Shown: piece by piece, positions 15,145 through 23,234 of the stretch
How the letters are laid out: every line of letters starts with the position of its first letter
How positions within the stretch are numbered: position 1 is the first letter of the stretch
The notes under the pieces: model-generated
What the model saw: only the letters and a program-made list of their open reading frames with translations
Database searches by the model: none
What the model was told of the DNA's origin: nothing
Assembly: GCF_003402535.2 (NCBI RefSeq)
Contig: NZ_AP025171.1
Coordinates: forward strand, 1,674,001 to 1,738,000
Origin: Cupriavidus sp. P-10
GTDB lineage: Bacteria > Pseudomonadota > Gammaproteobacteria > Burkholderiales > Burkholderiaceae
DNA length: 64,000 nt
Direction of reading: 5' to 3'
Translations under genes and position numbers: made by a program

Positions 15145-15783
15145 ATGGACCTGTACGACTTCTTCAATAGCTCCGCGGCATACCGGGTACGCATCGCCAT
15201 GGCGCTTAAGGGTATCCCCTGGAACCATGTCGGCGTCAACCTGCGCGCCGGCGAACAGCACCAGCCCGGATACAAGGCACGCAACCCGAACCAGCTGGTG
15301 CCGGTGCTGCACGACGGCGGCGAGACTATCACGCAGTCCCTGGCGATCATCGACCACCTCGACCGCAAGTGGCCAGTGCCGCGGTTGATACCTGCCGACG
15401 GCCCGGCCCGCACGCGCGTGCTGGAGATTGCGCTGACCATCGCCTGCGACATGCACCCGTTGAACAACATGCGCGTGCGCAAGTACCTCGGCAACCCGCT
15501 TGGGATCGATGAGGCCGCCGGATCCGAATGGGTCGCGCACTGGCTCGACGCGGGCTTCAGCGCCCTGGAGCCCTGGCTGCCGGCGGACGGCGGCTGGTGC
15601 GTCGGCGACGCACCCACGCTGGCCGACTGCTGCCTGGTGCCGCAGGTCGCCAACGCGCTGCGCGCGACGTTCAGCCTCGGACCATTCCCGCGCGTGCGCC
15701 AGGCCTACGCGCACTGCATGCGCCACGAGGCCTTCCGCCTTGCGGCGCCGAGCGCGCAGCCGGACTACGTTGCCGCCCACTGA
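15145..15783 (+). CDS. mhbI: Maleylpyruvate isomerase (GST zeta-like)
   Basis: The 212-residue protein has a thioredoxin-like N-terminal GST domain with the zeta-class signature YDFFNSSAAYRVRIAMALKG and the glutathione-contact segment NPNQLVPVLHDGGETITQSL, then an all-helical C-terminal domain (GGWCVGDAPTLADCCLVPQV). It converts maleylpyruvate to fumarylpyruvate using glutathione. The start at 15145 is selected because the GST signature begins immediately, 13 bases after the hydrolase stop codon. Confidence 0.9.
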   Translation: MDLYDFFNSSAAYRVRIAMALKGIPWNHVGVNLRAGEQHQPGYKARNPNQLVPVLHDGGETITQSLAIIDHLDRKWPVPRLIPADGPARTRVLEIALTIACDMHPLNNMRVRKYLGNPLGIDEAAGSEWVAHWLDAGFSALEPWLPADGGWCVGDAPTLADCCLVPQVANALRATFSLGPFPRVRQAYAHCMRHEAFRLAAPSAQPDYVAAH

Positions 15784-15807
15784 TACTGCCGCCAGAGGCA
15801 TCCGATC

Positions 15808-16851
15808 ATGACCACGAACCCCACTCCCGACCTTTCAAACCGGCGCGATGCCTTCTACCGCGACCTGGAACCGCACGCGATGGCCGCCCTCTGGACCCGG
15901 TTGCGCAAGCTGATCCCGGTGGAGCCCACGCCGGCCGGCGTGGCACACCGCTGGGCCTATGCCACGGCGCGCCCGTACCTGATGGAATCCGCGACGCTGA
16001 TTTCGGCCGAAGAAGCCGAGCGGCGCGTACTGCTGATGGAGAACCCCGGCCTGCCAGGCACGTCGCGCATCACCAACACCCTGTATGCCGGCCTGCAGTT
16101 GATCCTGCCCGGAGAAGTCGCGCCGGCGCACCGCCATAGCCAGTCGGCACTGCGCTTCATCGTGGAAGGCTCGGGCGCCTACACCGCGGTCGACGGCGAG
16201 AAGACCTGCATGGAGCCCGGCGACTTCGTCATCACCCCCGCATGGACCTGGCACCATCATGGCCACGAGGGCAGCGCGCCAATGGTCTGGGTCGATGGGC
16301 TCGACATTCCCATCGTGTCGTTTTTCAACGGCGGCTTCCGCGAGGAGTTCGATGCCGACGAAGCGCCGGTCACGCGGCCCGCCGGCGATGCGCTGGCGCG
16401 CTACGGCTCGGGCCTGATGCCGGTGGGCTATCAGCCGTCTACGCTGAACTCACCGGTATTCAACTATCCCTACGCGCGCACGCGCGAAGCGCTGTACGCG
16501 CTGCCCCATGCCGGCGAACCGGATCCGCACGCCGGCTACCTGATGCGCTACACAAACCCGGTGGACGGCGGCTGGGCCATGCCGACCATCGCCACCATGA
16601 TCCGGCTGCTTCCCTCCGGCTTCGGCACCTTGCCATACCGCTCAACCGATAGCACCGTCTTTATCTGCGTGGAAGGTACCGGCTACGCGATGATCGGCGA
16701 TCAAAGGCTGGACTTCGCGCCGCACGATATTGTCGTCGTACCGGGCTGGAGCCGGTTCACGCTGCATGCCGAGCGGGATCTTGTGTTGTTCTCGTACTCC
16801 GATCGCGTCGCGCAGGAGAAGCTCGGCCTGTTCCGCGAGCAGCGCTTCTGA
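15808..16851 (+). CDS. mhbD: Gentisate 1,2-dioxygenase (bicupin)
   Basis: The 347-residue length is standard for gentisate dioxygenases. The N-terminal cupin carries the iron ligands in GEVAPAHRHSQSALRFIVEG (HxH plus a later His in AWTWHHHGHEG), and the second cupin domain around residues 270-330 (STVFICVEGTGYAMIGDQRL) is the degenerate one. It opens the aromatic ring of gentisate with O2 and Fe(II) to give maleylpyruvate. It is the ring-cleavage step of the operon and lies 17 bases ahead of the fumarase gene. Confidence 0.92.
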   Translation: MTTNPTPDLSNRRDAFYRDLEPHAMAALWTRLRKLIPVEPTPAGVAHRWAYATARPYLMESATLISAEEAERRVLLMENPGLPGTSRITNTLYAGLQLILPGEVAPAHRHSQSALRFIVEGSGAYTAVDGEKTCMEPGDFVITPAWTWHHHGHEGSAPMVWVDGLDIPIVSFFNGGFREEFDADEAPVTRPAGDALARYGSGLMPVGYQPSTLNSPVFNYPYARTREALYALPHAGEPDPHAGYLMRYTNPVDGGWAMPTIATMIRLLPSGFGTLPYRSTDSTVFICVEGTGYAMIGDQRLDFAPHDIVVVPGWSRFTLHAERDLVLFSYSDRVAQEKLGLFREQRF

Positions 16852-16868
16852 AGGCGGAGGCCGGCACC

Positions 16869-18371
16869 GTGACCACCGTCGTTTCGTATGAAGACTTTGT
16901 CGACAGCATCGCCGCGGCACTGCAGTTCATCAGCCACTATCACCCGCCGGAATTCATTCGGCACCTTGCCCGCGCCTATGAACGAGAAGCCAGCGAGCCG
17001 GCAAGGCAAGCGATTGCGCAGATCCTGATCAACTCGCGGATGTGCGCGGAGGGCAGGCGTCCGATCTGCCAGGATACGGGCATCGTCAACCTGTTTGTCC
17101 GCGTCGGCATGGACGTGCGTCTCGACGGATTTCCGTCGGGCGTCATCGACGCGGCCAATGCGGGCGTGCGCCGGGCCTATCTCGACCCGGACAATACGCT
17201 GCGTGCCAGCATCGTCGAAGATCCGCTGTTCACGCGGCGCAATACCGGCGACAACACGCCGGCGGTCGTCCACGTCGAACTCGTGCCGGGCAATACGGTT
17301 GTCGTGGACGTGATGGCGAAAGGCGGCGGCAGCGAGAACAAGAGCAAGTTCGCCGTGCTCATGCCCAGCGATTCGGTCGCGGACTGGATCGTCGGCATGG
17401 TGCCGTCGATGGGCGCGGGCTGGTGTCCGCCGGGCGTGCTTGGCATCGGCGTCGGCGGCACGGCCGAGAAAGCCATGCTGCTGGCCAAGCAGAGCCTGAC
17501 GGCGCCGCCAGACATGCTCGAACTCAAGGCCCGGGGCCCGCGGAATCCGGTGGAAGCGATGCGCATCGATATCCACGACCGCATCAATGCGCTTGGCATC
17601 GGCGCGCAGGGCCTCGGCGGATTGACCACGGTGCTCGACGTCAAGATCGAGACCTACCCCACGCATGCGGCAAGCATGCCGGTCGCCGTCGTCCCTAACT
17701 GCGCGGCAACGCGACACGCGCGCTTCGAACTCGACGGCAGCGGTCCGGTCATGCTGACACCCCCGTCTCCCGATATCTGGCCGGAGCTGCCAATGCCCGA
17801 TGGCACGGCAATCCGCCGGGTGGACCTGAACACCCTGACCCGGGAGGAAGCCGGCAGCTGGCGCGCCGGGGAGACGCTGCTGCTGTCGGGCCGCATGCTG
17901 ACCGGACGCGATGCCGCCCACAAGCGCATCGACGAGATGCTGTCGCGTGGCGAGCCGCTACCGGTCGACTTCCGCAATCGCATGATCTACTACGTCGGCC
18001 CCGTCGACCCCGTGCGCGATGAGGTGGTCGGCCCCTGCGGCCCCACCACGTCAACACGGATGGACAAGTTTGCGGACCGCATGCTCGGCGCCACCGGCCT
18101 GCTCGGCATGATCGGCAAAGCCGAACGCGGGCCAGCTGCGATCCGTGCCATCGTCAGGAACCGCTGCGTCTATCTGGCGGCAACCGGAGGCGCCGCGTAC
18201 CTGATCTCCAAGGCGGTCCGATCCTCCCGGGTACTGGCGTTTGGCGATCTCGGCATGGAAGCCATCTACGAGTTCGACGTGGAGAACCTGCCCGTCGTCG
18301 TCGCCGTGGATGCCACCGGTGACAGCGTCCACGAGAGCGGCCCGCGCATATGGCGCATGGCTACGGCGTGA
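16869..18371 (+). CDS. Class I fumarate hydratase
   Basis: The GTG start at 16869 follows AAGGCGGAGG. The 500-residue protein is a fused alpha/beta class I (iron-sulfur) fumarase: SRMCAEGRRPICQDTGIVNL supplies one cluster cysteine near residue 63, KGGGSENKSKFAVLMPSD is the substrate region, and the beta domain contains LLSGRMLTGRDAAHKRIDEM and VGPCGPTTSTRMD. It converts fumarate to malate. Being last in the gentisate operon, it would feed fumarate from fumarylpyruvate hydrolysis into the TCA cycle. Class I fumarases are oxygen sensitive; other fumarases elsewhere in the genome are likely. Confidence 0.9.
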   Translation: MTTVVSYEDFVDSIAAALQFISHYHPPEFIRHLARAYEREASEPARQAIAQILINSRMCAEGRRPICQDTGIVNLFVRVGMDVRLDGFPSGVIDAANAGVRRAYLDPDNTLRASIVEDPLFTRRNTGDNTPAVVHVELVPGNTVVVDVMAKGGGSENKSKFAVLMPSDSVADWIVGMVPSMGAGWCPPGVLGIGVGGTAEKAMLLAKQSLTAPPDMLELKARGPRNPVEAMRIDIHDRINALGIGAQGLGGLTTVLDVKIETYPTHAASMPVAVVPNCAATRHARFELDGSGPVMLTPPSPDIWPELPMPDGTAIRRVDLNTLTREEAGSWRAGETLLLSGRMLTGRDAAHKRIDEMLSRGEPLPVDFRNRMIYYVGPVDPVRDEVVGPCGPTTSTRMDKFADRMLGATGLLGMIGKAERGPAAIRAIVRNRCVYLAATGGAAYLISKAVRSSRVLAFGDLGMEAIYEFDVENLPVVVAVDATGDSVHESGPRIWRMATA

Positions 18372-18551
18372 CATGGTTGCAGCGATCAGCCTGCGTGTTG
18401 TATCTCAACCGCCATGTTGGGAACGCGACGCCACATCCGGCAGCGATCGCATGAAAGTCGTCACGAACACACTACTCTGTACTTACGCGCGAGGAGCGAA
18501 ACAGCCTCGCGCGCCGAGGCAATCCGCCTTGCGAAGAAAAAGGAACGCATC

Positions 18552-19013
18552 ATGCCCCATCTACTCCGAGACCTGTCAGTCGCCGCAGCCGGCGCGGCAT
18601 TCAGCCTCATCGCGTTCGCCCAGGCGGCGCCAGATACCAGGTCCCCTCCCGCAGTTCTCCCGCTGGCATCGGAGCCCGCCCCCAGGCTGGTTCCGTACGC
18701 GCCGCTGCCCGAACCGCTTGCCCGCGGTGTCGTCATCGTCCAGTTCCGCACCGAGCATTTCCGTGTCATGCCTGTCTTTGGCAAGACCGCCGCCGAACTA
18801 TCCCCGCGGATCGGGCACCTGCATGTCACGGTTGACGAGACACCCGGCACCTGGGCCCATACCAGCCAGGATCCCATCATCGTGGTCGGGCTGACGCCTG
18901 GTGCGCACAAGCTCCGGCTCGAACTGGCCGATCCCAACCACAAGATCCTGGCCACCGAGATCGTCAACGTCACCGTGCCCGACCTGAAAGCGCCGGCAGC
19001 GCACAAGCACTGA
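18552..19013 (+). CDS. DUF6130 family exported protein
   Basis: The start at 18552 follows AAGGAACG. The 153-residue product has a signal peptide (DLSVAAAGAAFSLIAFAQAA) and then the pattern I associate with DUF6130: PLARGVVIVQFRTEHFRVMP, SPRIGHLHVTVDETPGTWAH, IIVVGLTPGAHKLRLELADP and ILATEIVNVTVPD, a beta-sandwich-like domain. Function is unknown. A 180-base gap separates it from the fumarase gene, so it probably has its own promoter. The family call is from memory and was not checked. Confidence 0.7.
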   Translation: MPHLLRDLSVAAAGAAFSLIAFAQAAPDTRSPPAVLPLASEPAPRLVPYAPLPEPLARGVVIVQFRTEHFRVMPVFGKTAAELSPRIGHLHVTVDETPGTWAHTSQDPIIVVGLTPGAHKLRLELADPNHKILATEIVNVTVPDLKAPAAHKH

Positions 19014-19103
19014 GGACGCGACGCCCAGCGATCCGAAAAGTCTTTGTCAGGCAAGCGACGGTATGATGAGCCCGAATCACCGACCCACAGACGGAGACAT
19101 GCC

Positions 19104-20078
19104 TTGACAATAAAATGCCGATTCACCCTGGGCCTGCTTGCCACGGCAAGCCTGATCGCAGCCGCGCCCGCTTGCGCCCAGGGCCAGTGGCCGGCCAAGC
19201 CGATCCGCTTTGTCGTGCCATTTGCCGCCGGCGGCGCCAATGACCTGATGGCGCGCGCGGCGGCCGAGGGGGCTTCCAAGGAGCTGGGCCAGACCGTACT
19301 GGTCGAAAACCGCCCCGGCGCGGGCGGCACCGTCGGCGCAGACATGGTGGCCAAGAGCAAGCCCGATGGCTACACCTTCCTGATCAGCGCCGCCGGTGTC
19401 ATTTCCAACAGCATGATCAAGAAGTCGATCCCGTTCAAGGACGACGACCTGGTTCCCGTCGCCATGATCGGCCTGGCTCCGTCGGTCATCGTGGTGCCGA
19501 AGAACGCGCCCTACAAGGACCTGCGCGACTTTGTCGAGGCATCCAGGAAAGGGAACGGCTTCAACTTCGCCACCGCGGGGACCGGCAGCACGCCCCACTT
19601 CGTCGCCGAAATCCTTAACGTGAAATACGGCGCGAAGCTGCAGCCGGTGCCGTACAAGAGCGGGTCGGAGAGCACCACGGCAGTACTGGGCGGCCAGGTC
19701 GAAGGCACCTCAGAGGCCAGTATCATCGCGCTGCCGCATATCCTGCAGGAAGGCAAGTTCAAGGCGCTGGCGACCACCTGGACGCAGCGCATCTCGGCCT
19801 ACCCCCAGCTCTCCACCGCCGTCGAGCAAGGCTTTCCGGACTTGCAGATCGCCCACTGGGCGGGCATCCACGCGCCGAAGGGTACGCCTAACGCCATCCT
19901 CGACAAGGTTGCCGCAGCGGTAGACAAGGCCATGAAAGATCCGGACGCCTCGGCAAAGCTCAAGGCCGTGGGCATCGAGCCCATCGGCGGCACGCGTGCG
20001 GACTTCGTGAAGTTCGTCAGCGCGGAACGGAAGCGACTGGGCGAGATCGTCAAGGCCGCCAAGATGCAGGAGAAGTGA
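19104..20078 (+). CDS. Bug/TctC-family periplasmic solute-binding protein
   Basis: A TTG start at 19104 is chosen: GGAGA lies at 19093-19097 and the product then begins TIKCRFTLGLLATASLIAAA, a signal peptide cleaved after ACAQG. The mature protein has the Bug blocks QWPAKPIRFVVPFAAGGAND, VLVENRPGAGGTVGADMVAK, YKDLRDFVEA, VPYKSGSESTTAVLGGQVEG and HWAGIHAPKGTPNAILDKVA. Length is 324 residues. It stands alone, with no transporter or catabolic genes on its strand, so the ligand is unknown. Confidence 0.88.
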   Translation: MTIKCRFTLGLLATASLIAAAPACAQGQWPAKPIRFVVPFAAGGANDLMARAAAEGASKELGQTVLVENRPGAGGTVGADMVAKSKPDGYTFLISAAGVISNSMIKKSIPFKDDDLVPVAMIGLAPSVIVVPKNAPYKDLRDFVEASRKGNGFNFATAGTGSTPHFVAEILNVKYGAKLQPVPYKSGSESTTAVLGGQVEGTSEASIIALPHILQEGKFKALATTWTQRISAYPQLSTAVEQGFPDLQIAHWAGIHAPKGTPNAILDKVAAAVDKAMKDPDASAKLKAVGIEPIGGTRADFVKFVSAERKRLGEIVKAAKMQEK

Positions 20079-20135
20079 TGGCCGCGCAGGCCATTCCGGT
20101 GGCCTGCGGTTTCCGGCATTCGGTGACGGAAAGGA

Positions 20136-20192
20136 GGTCGCGCGTGGGACGCTCAGGGGGTCGCGCGTGGGACGCTCGGGGGACGCTCGGGG
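20136..20192. repeat. Imperfect direct repeats between the Bug and DUF899 genes
   Basis: A 23-bp unit beginning ggtcgcgcgtgggacgctc (20136-20158) is repeated at 20159-20181 with one mismatch. Two shortened copies of its second half (gacgctc/gacgcta) follow. The array abuts the 3' end of the convergent DUF899 gene, which it may have reached by slippage. Confidence 0.7.
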
Positions 20193-20196
20193 GACG

Positions 20197-20913
20197 CTAA
20201 TAGGCAAGTTTTGGCATGAACTGCCCACGCCCCTCGGGGGTCATGTCGAGCAGGCCCCAGAGCGCACTGACGGCATCGCCGGAGCGGTGGTCCGTGCCAG
20301 GCTCCGAGGGCGCCCAGGTCAGGTCGCTGCCCCAGAAATGGCGGACCTTGCCGTTGTCGAGGCGGAATACGTTGAATGCGGTATCGTCCCACTCCTCGCC
20401 GGCCTTCCCGCCGCGCAACGTCCGTATCTCCGCCGGCAGTTTGGTTGAGTCTCCGAAATAGTCGGCGACGTAGCTGTTGCCGGCGGTCGAGAGGAACTGC
20501 AAATGCGCCCATCCCCGCTCGCGCGCCCACGCGACCAGCCGGGCGATTGGCGACTTGGCCACGATATACAGCGAGGCGCGCTGGCCGATATGCCTTGCCG
20601 CGCCGTTGACGGAGTCGAGCAAGAGCGTACACATCGGGCACGGCGTGTCGCGGTCGGGGCCGTACATGAAGCTGTACAGGATCAGGGTGCGATGGGGGCC
20701 GAAGAGTTTCGACATCTCGACCTTTTCGGGCATACCGTTGGCGCCGATCCGCTCGAACCGGTAGTCCTCCGGCACTTCGCCGCCTGGCGGCAGCGCGCGG
20801 CGTTGTGCCGTGACGGCCTCGATATGCCTGCGCAATGCAATTTCCTCGTCAACCAGCGCGTTGCGCGCCTTGCGGTATTCGGCGCTTTCGTTGGGATAAG
20901 TGATGTGCGACAT
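20197..20913 (-). CDS. DUF899 family thioredoxin-fold protein
   Basis: The 238-residue protein matches the DUF899 family: a helical N-terminus (YRKARNALVDEEIALRRHIE), FERIGANGMPEKVEMSKLFG, a thioredoxin-like strand with a CPMC motif (YMYG-like FMYGPDRDTPCPMCTLLLDS), and a C-terminal HFWGSDLTW segment. A redox role is plausible because of the CxxC, but no function is established. A ribosome site (aggaga) lies just upstream of the start. It lies 26 bases beyond the MocR gene's end on the same strand and could be read from it. Confidence 0.85.
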   Translation of the reverse strand: MSHITYPNESAEYRKARNALVDEEIALRRHIEAVTAQRRALPPGGEVPEDYRFERIGANGMPEKVEMSKLFGPHRTLILYSFMYGPDRDTPCPMCTLLLDSVNGAARHIGQRASLYIVAKSPIARLVAWARERGWAHLQFLSTAGNSYVADYFGDSTKLPAEIRTLRGGKAGEEWDDTAFNVFRLDNGKVRHFWGSDLTWAPSEPGTDHRSGDAVSALWGLLDMTPEGRGQFMPKLAY

Positions 20914-20939
20914 GCTTATCTCCTGCGGTTTGCTCCCTG

Positions 20940-22469
20940 TTAGTCTTGCCGGCGCCCGGATCGGTTCATCGCCGCGATGACCGTGCCGAGCGTACGCATG
21001 CCCTGCAAGATCTGCCCGGTCGTCAGGCTGGCATAGCCCAGCACCAGCCCGGGCGGCCGGCCTTGCGCCCGCGGCATGGCAAACAACGGCGACAACGGAT
21101 AGACGCCCACTTCCTGCTGCCGCGCAGCGGCCACCAGCGCCGGCTCATCCTGCGGACGCAGGGACGGCAGCCACAGCACCACATGCAGGCCGGCCGCGGT
21201 GCCGCTGACCTGCGCGTCCGCGGGCAGGTAGCGGGCAATGCCATCCAGCAAGGCCGCACGGCGGCGCTCATTCTCGCGGCGCATGCGCCGCACATGGCGT
21301 TCGTAGGCACCGCTTTCGATCAGCGCGGCCAGCACGCGCTGCTCCAGCACGGGTGCATGGCGGTCGGACAACCGCTTGGCCTGCCGGAATACCGGCACCA
21401 GACCGGCCGGCAGCACCACGTAGCCGAGCCGCAGTTGCGGCGACAGTGCCTTGGACACGGTGCCGACGTAGATCACGCGCCCGTCGGTGTCGATCGAGCG
21501 CAGCGTGTCGATCGGGCGCTGGCCGTATCGGAACTCGCCGTCGTAGTCGTCTTCGACGATCCAGGCGTCATGGCGCTGTGCCCATTGCAGCAACTCCACG
21601 CGCCGGCCGACCGGCAGCACGCCGCCCAGGGGGAACTGGTGCGACGGTGTCACGTAAGCCAGACGGACGCGCTCGTCCTGCGGCAGGCTGGCGGTATCCA
21701 GGCCATGCTCGTCCACGGGCGTGGGCAGGCACGTGGCGCCGGTGGCCGCGAAGCAGCATCGGGCCATCAGGTAGCCGGGGTCTTCAAAGACGAAGGCGTC
21801 GCCGGTATCCAGCAGCAATCGCGCGCACAGGTCGATGGCCTGCTGCGAGCCATTCACCACCACGATCTGCGCGGCGTCGCAGGCAAGCCCCCGGGCCCGT
21901 CGCAGATAGCCCTGGAGCGCGCGCCGCAGCGCCACATCGCCTTCCGGCGCGGCGTAGTAGAGGCCGTCCTGCTGGCGCAGCAGTTCGGCCTGGTAGGCGC
22001 GCCGCCAGGGCAGCGTGGGGAAATCCCGGGACGCCACCGCCCCATAGCGGAAGTCAAAGCGAAGCGGTTCCGCGTCGGGCAATCCCGGCATGCCGAGGCC
22101 CGCCAGCCGGCGTCCAAACCGGGACAAGGGCAACCGTGACGTGGGCCGCTGCTTTATAACCGCCGTGGCCGCCGTGGCCGGTGCCGGCGTTGCCAGCGCG
22201 CTGGCAACCCGCGCCGCCCGCCCTGCTGATGTAACCAGAAAGCCCTCTGCCGCCAGCTGCTCGTAAGCTGCAGTGACCGTGGTCCGGGACACGGCCAGCT
22301 CTGCCGCCAACGCCCGCGTGGACGGTGCCGGCGCGCCAGGCGGCAGCGTGCCGTCCGCGATCTGGCTGCGTAGCAGGTCGTAGATCCGGCGCCCCGCGCC
22401 CGTAGCGCCGGGCCGGTTACTGGTAGGCGGTCGGGTAGGCGGTCGAGTAGGCGGTGGTGACTGGCCCAT
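20940..22469 (-). CDS. MocR/PdxR-type regulator (GntR HTH plus aminotransferase domain)
   Basis: The 509-residue protein has an N-terminal GntR winged helix (RIYDLLRSQIADGTLPPGAP, then TRALAAELAVSRTTVTAAYE, about residues 25-95) and a class I aminotransferase-like domain. The PLP lysine lies in VIYVGTVSKALSPQLRLGYV near residue 330. MocR proteins sense PLP or amino-acid-derived ligands. It is divergent from a PaiB-type gene, which suggests that it controls that gene. The start at 22469 is chosen because the upstream in-frame region overlaps the divergent gene and does not resemble the family. The N-terminus contains a TRPPTRPPT repeat. Confidence 0.85.
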   Translation of the reverse strand: MGQSPPPTRPPTRPPTSNRPGATGAGRRIYDLLRSQIADGTLPPGAPAPSTRALAAELAVSRTTVTAAYEQLAAEGFLVTSAGRAARVASALATPAPATAATAVIKQRPTSRLPLSRFGRRLAGLGMPGLPDAEPLRFDFRYGAVASRDFPTLPWRRAYQAELLRQQDGLYYAAPEGDVALRRALQGYLRRARGLACDAAQIVVVNGSQQAIDLCARLLLDTGDAFVFEDPGYLMARCCFAATGATCLPTPVDEHGLDTASLPQDERVRLAYVTPSHQFPLGGVLPVGRRVELLQWAQRHDAWIVEDDYDGEFRYGQRPIDTLRSIDTDGRVIYVGTVSKALSPQLRLGYVVLPAGLVPVFRQAKRLSDRHAPVLEQRVLAALIESGAYERHVRRMRRENERRRAALLDGIARYLPADAQVSGTAAGLHVVLWLPSLRPQDEPALVAAARQQEVGVYPLSPLFAMPRAQGRPPGLVLGYASLTTGQILQGMRTLGTVIAAMNRSGRRQD

Positions 22470-22482
22470 AAAGAATGTAGAA

Positions 22483-22508
22483 AACTGGATCTTCCGATTG
22501 TGCCAGTT
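22483..22508. promoter_or_regulatory. Inverted repeat in the MocR/PaiB divergent region
   Basis: AACTGG (22483-22488) and CCAGTT (22503-22508) form a 6-bp inverted repeat with a 14-base centre, placed in the 82-base gap between the MocR and PaiB-like genes. MocR regulators typically bind repeats in such gaps. The arms are short, so this is tentative. Confidence 0.35.
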
Positions 22509-22551
22509 ACAGGCGACAGTATCCACGACTCCATCGCCCACGATTCGCCCC

Positions 22552-23175
22552 ATGTACATCCCTGCCCACTTCGCCGAATCCCGCCCCGATGAACTCGCGC
22601 GCATCATCCGCGCGCATCCGCTCGGCATGCTGGTCACCCAGGCAAACGGCGCGCTGGATGCCGACCACATCCCGTTCGAGTTCGATGCCGATGCCGGCAC
22701 GCACGGCATACTCACCGCCCACGTGGCCCGCGCCAACCCGCTCTGGCAGCGCTGCCCTTCGGGCACGCCGGTCATGGTCGTGTTTCGCGGCGCACAGGCG
22801 TATATCTCGCCGAACTGGTACCCGAGCAAGCACGAGTCGCATCGCCTGGTGCCGACCTGGAACTACGAGGTGGTACACGCGCACGGCACGCTCACCGTGC
22901 ATGACGACGAACGCTTCGTCAGGCGCCTCGTCGCGCGCCTGACGCGCCGGCACGAGGCGGACGAATCGCGGCCGTGGAAGATGGGCGATTCCGCACCCGA
23001 GTTCATTGACGGCCTGCTGCGCCATATCGTCGGCATCGAGATCGCCGTGACCTCGCTGCAGGGCAAGGTCAAGCTGAGCCAGAACCGGGAACTGCGCGAC
23101 CGGCTGGGCGCTGCGGAAGCGCTGGAGGCACGGGGGTACGCCGAACTGGCGCAGTCAATGCGCAGCGCCGGCTAA
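22552..23175 (+). CDS. PaiB-type FMN-binding protein
   Basis: The 207-residue product starts MYIPAHFAESRPDELARIIR and matches the PaiB (FMN-binding negative transcriptional regulator) family: HPLGMLVTQANGALDADHIP, VMVVFRGAQAYISPNWYPSK, the highly conserved VPTWNYEVVHAHGTLTVHDD, and a C-terminal VTSLQGKVKLSQNRELRDR segment. The fold is a split-barrel FMN binder related to pyridoxamine oxidase. In Bacillus it was linked to sporulation and protease control, but its biochemical role in proteobacteria is unknown. The divergent MocR gene is its likely regulator. Confidence 0.9.
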   Translation: MYIPAHFAESRPDELARIIRAHPLGMLVTQANGALDADHIPFEFDADAGTHGILTAHVARANPLWQRCPSGTPVMVVFRGAQAYISPNWYPSKHESHRLVPTWNYEVVHAHGTLTVHDDERFVRRLVARLTRRHEADESRPWKMGDSAPEFIDGLLRHIVGIEIAVTSLQGKVKLSQNRELRDRLGAAEALEARGYAELAQSMRSAG

Positions 23176-23179
23176 CGGA

Positions 23180-23222
23180 AAGCAAAAAAGGCAGGCCGCA
23201 CGGGCCCGCCCCTTTCTCTTGC
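23180..23222. terminator. Possible bidirectional terminator
   Basis: An A-tract, a stem pairing ggcaggcc with gggcccgcc (one mismatch) and a pyrimidine-rich ctttctctt tail lie between the convergent PaiB and tannase genes. The position fits a shared terminator. The stem is imperfect. Confidence 0.4.
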
Positions 23223-23234
23223 ACCTGCGTGCGG

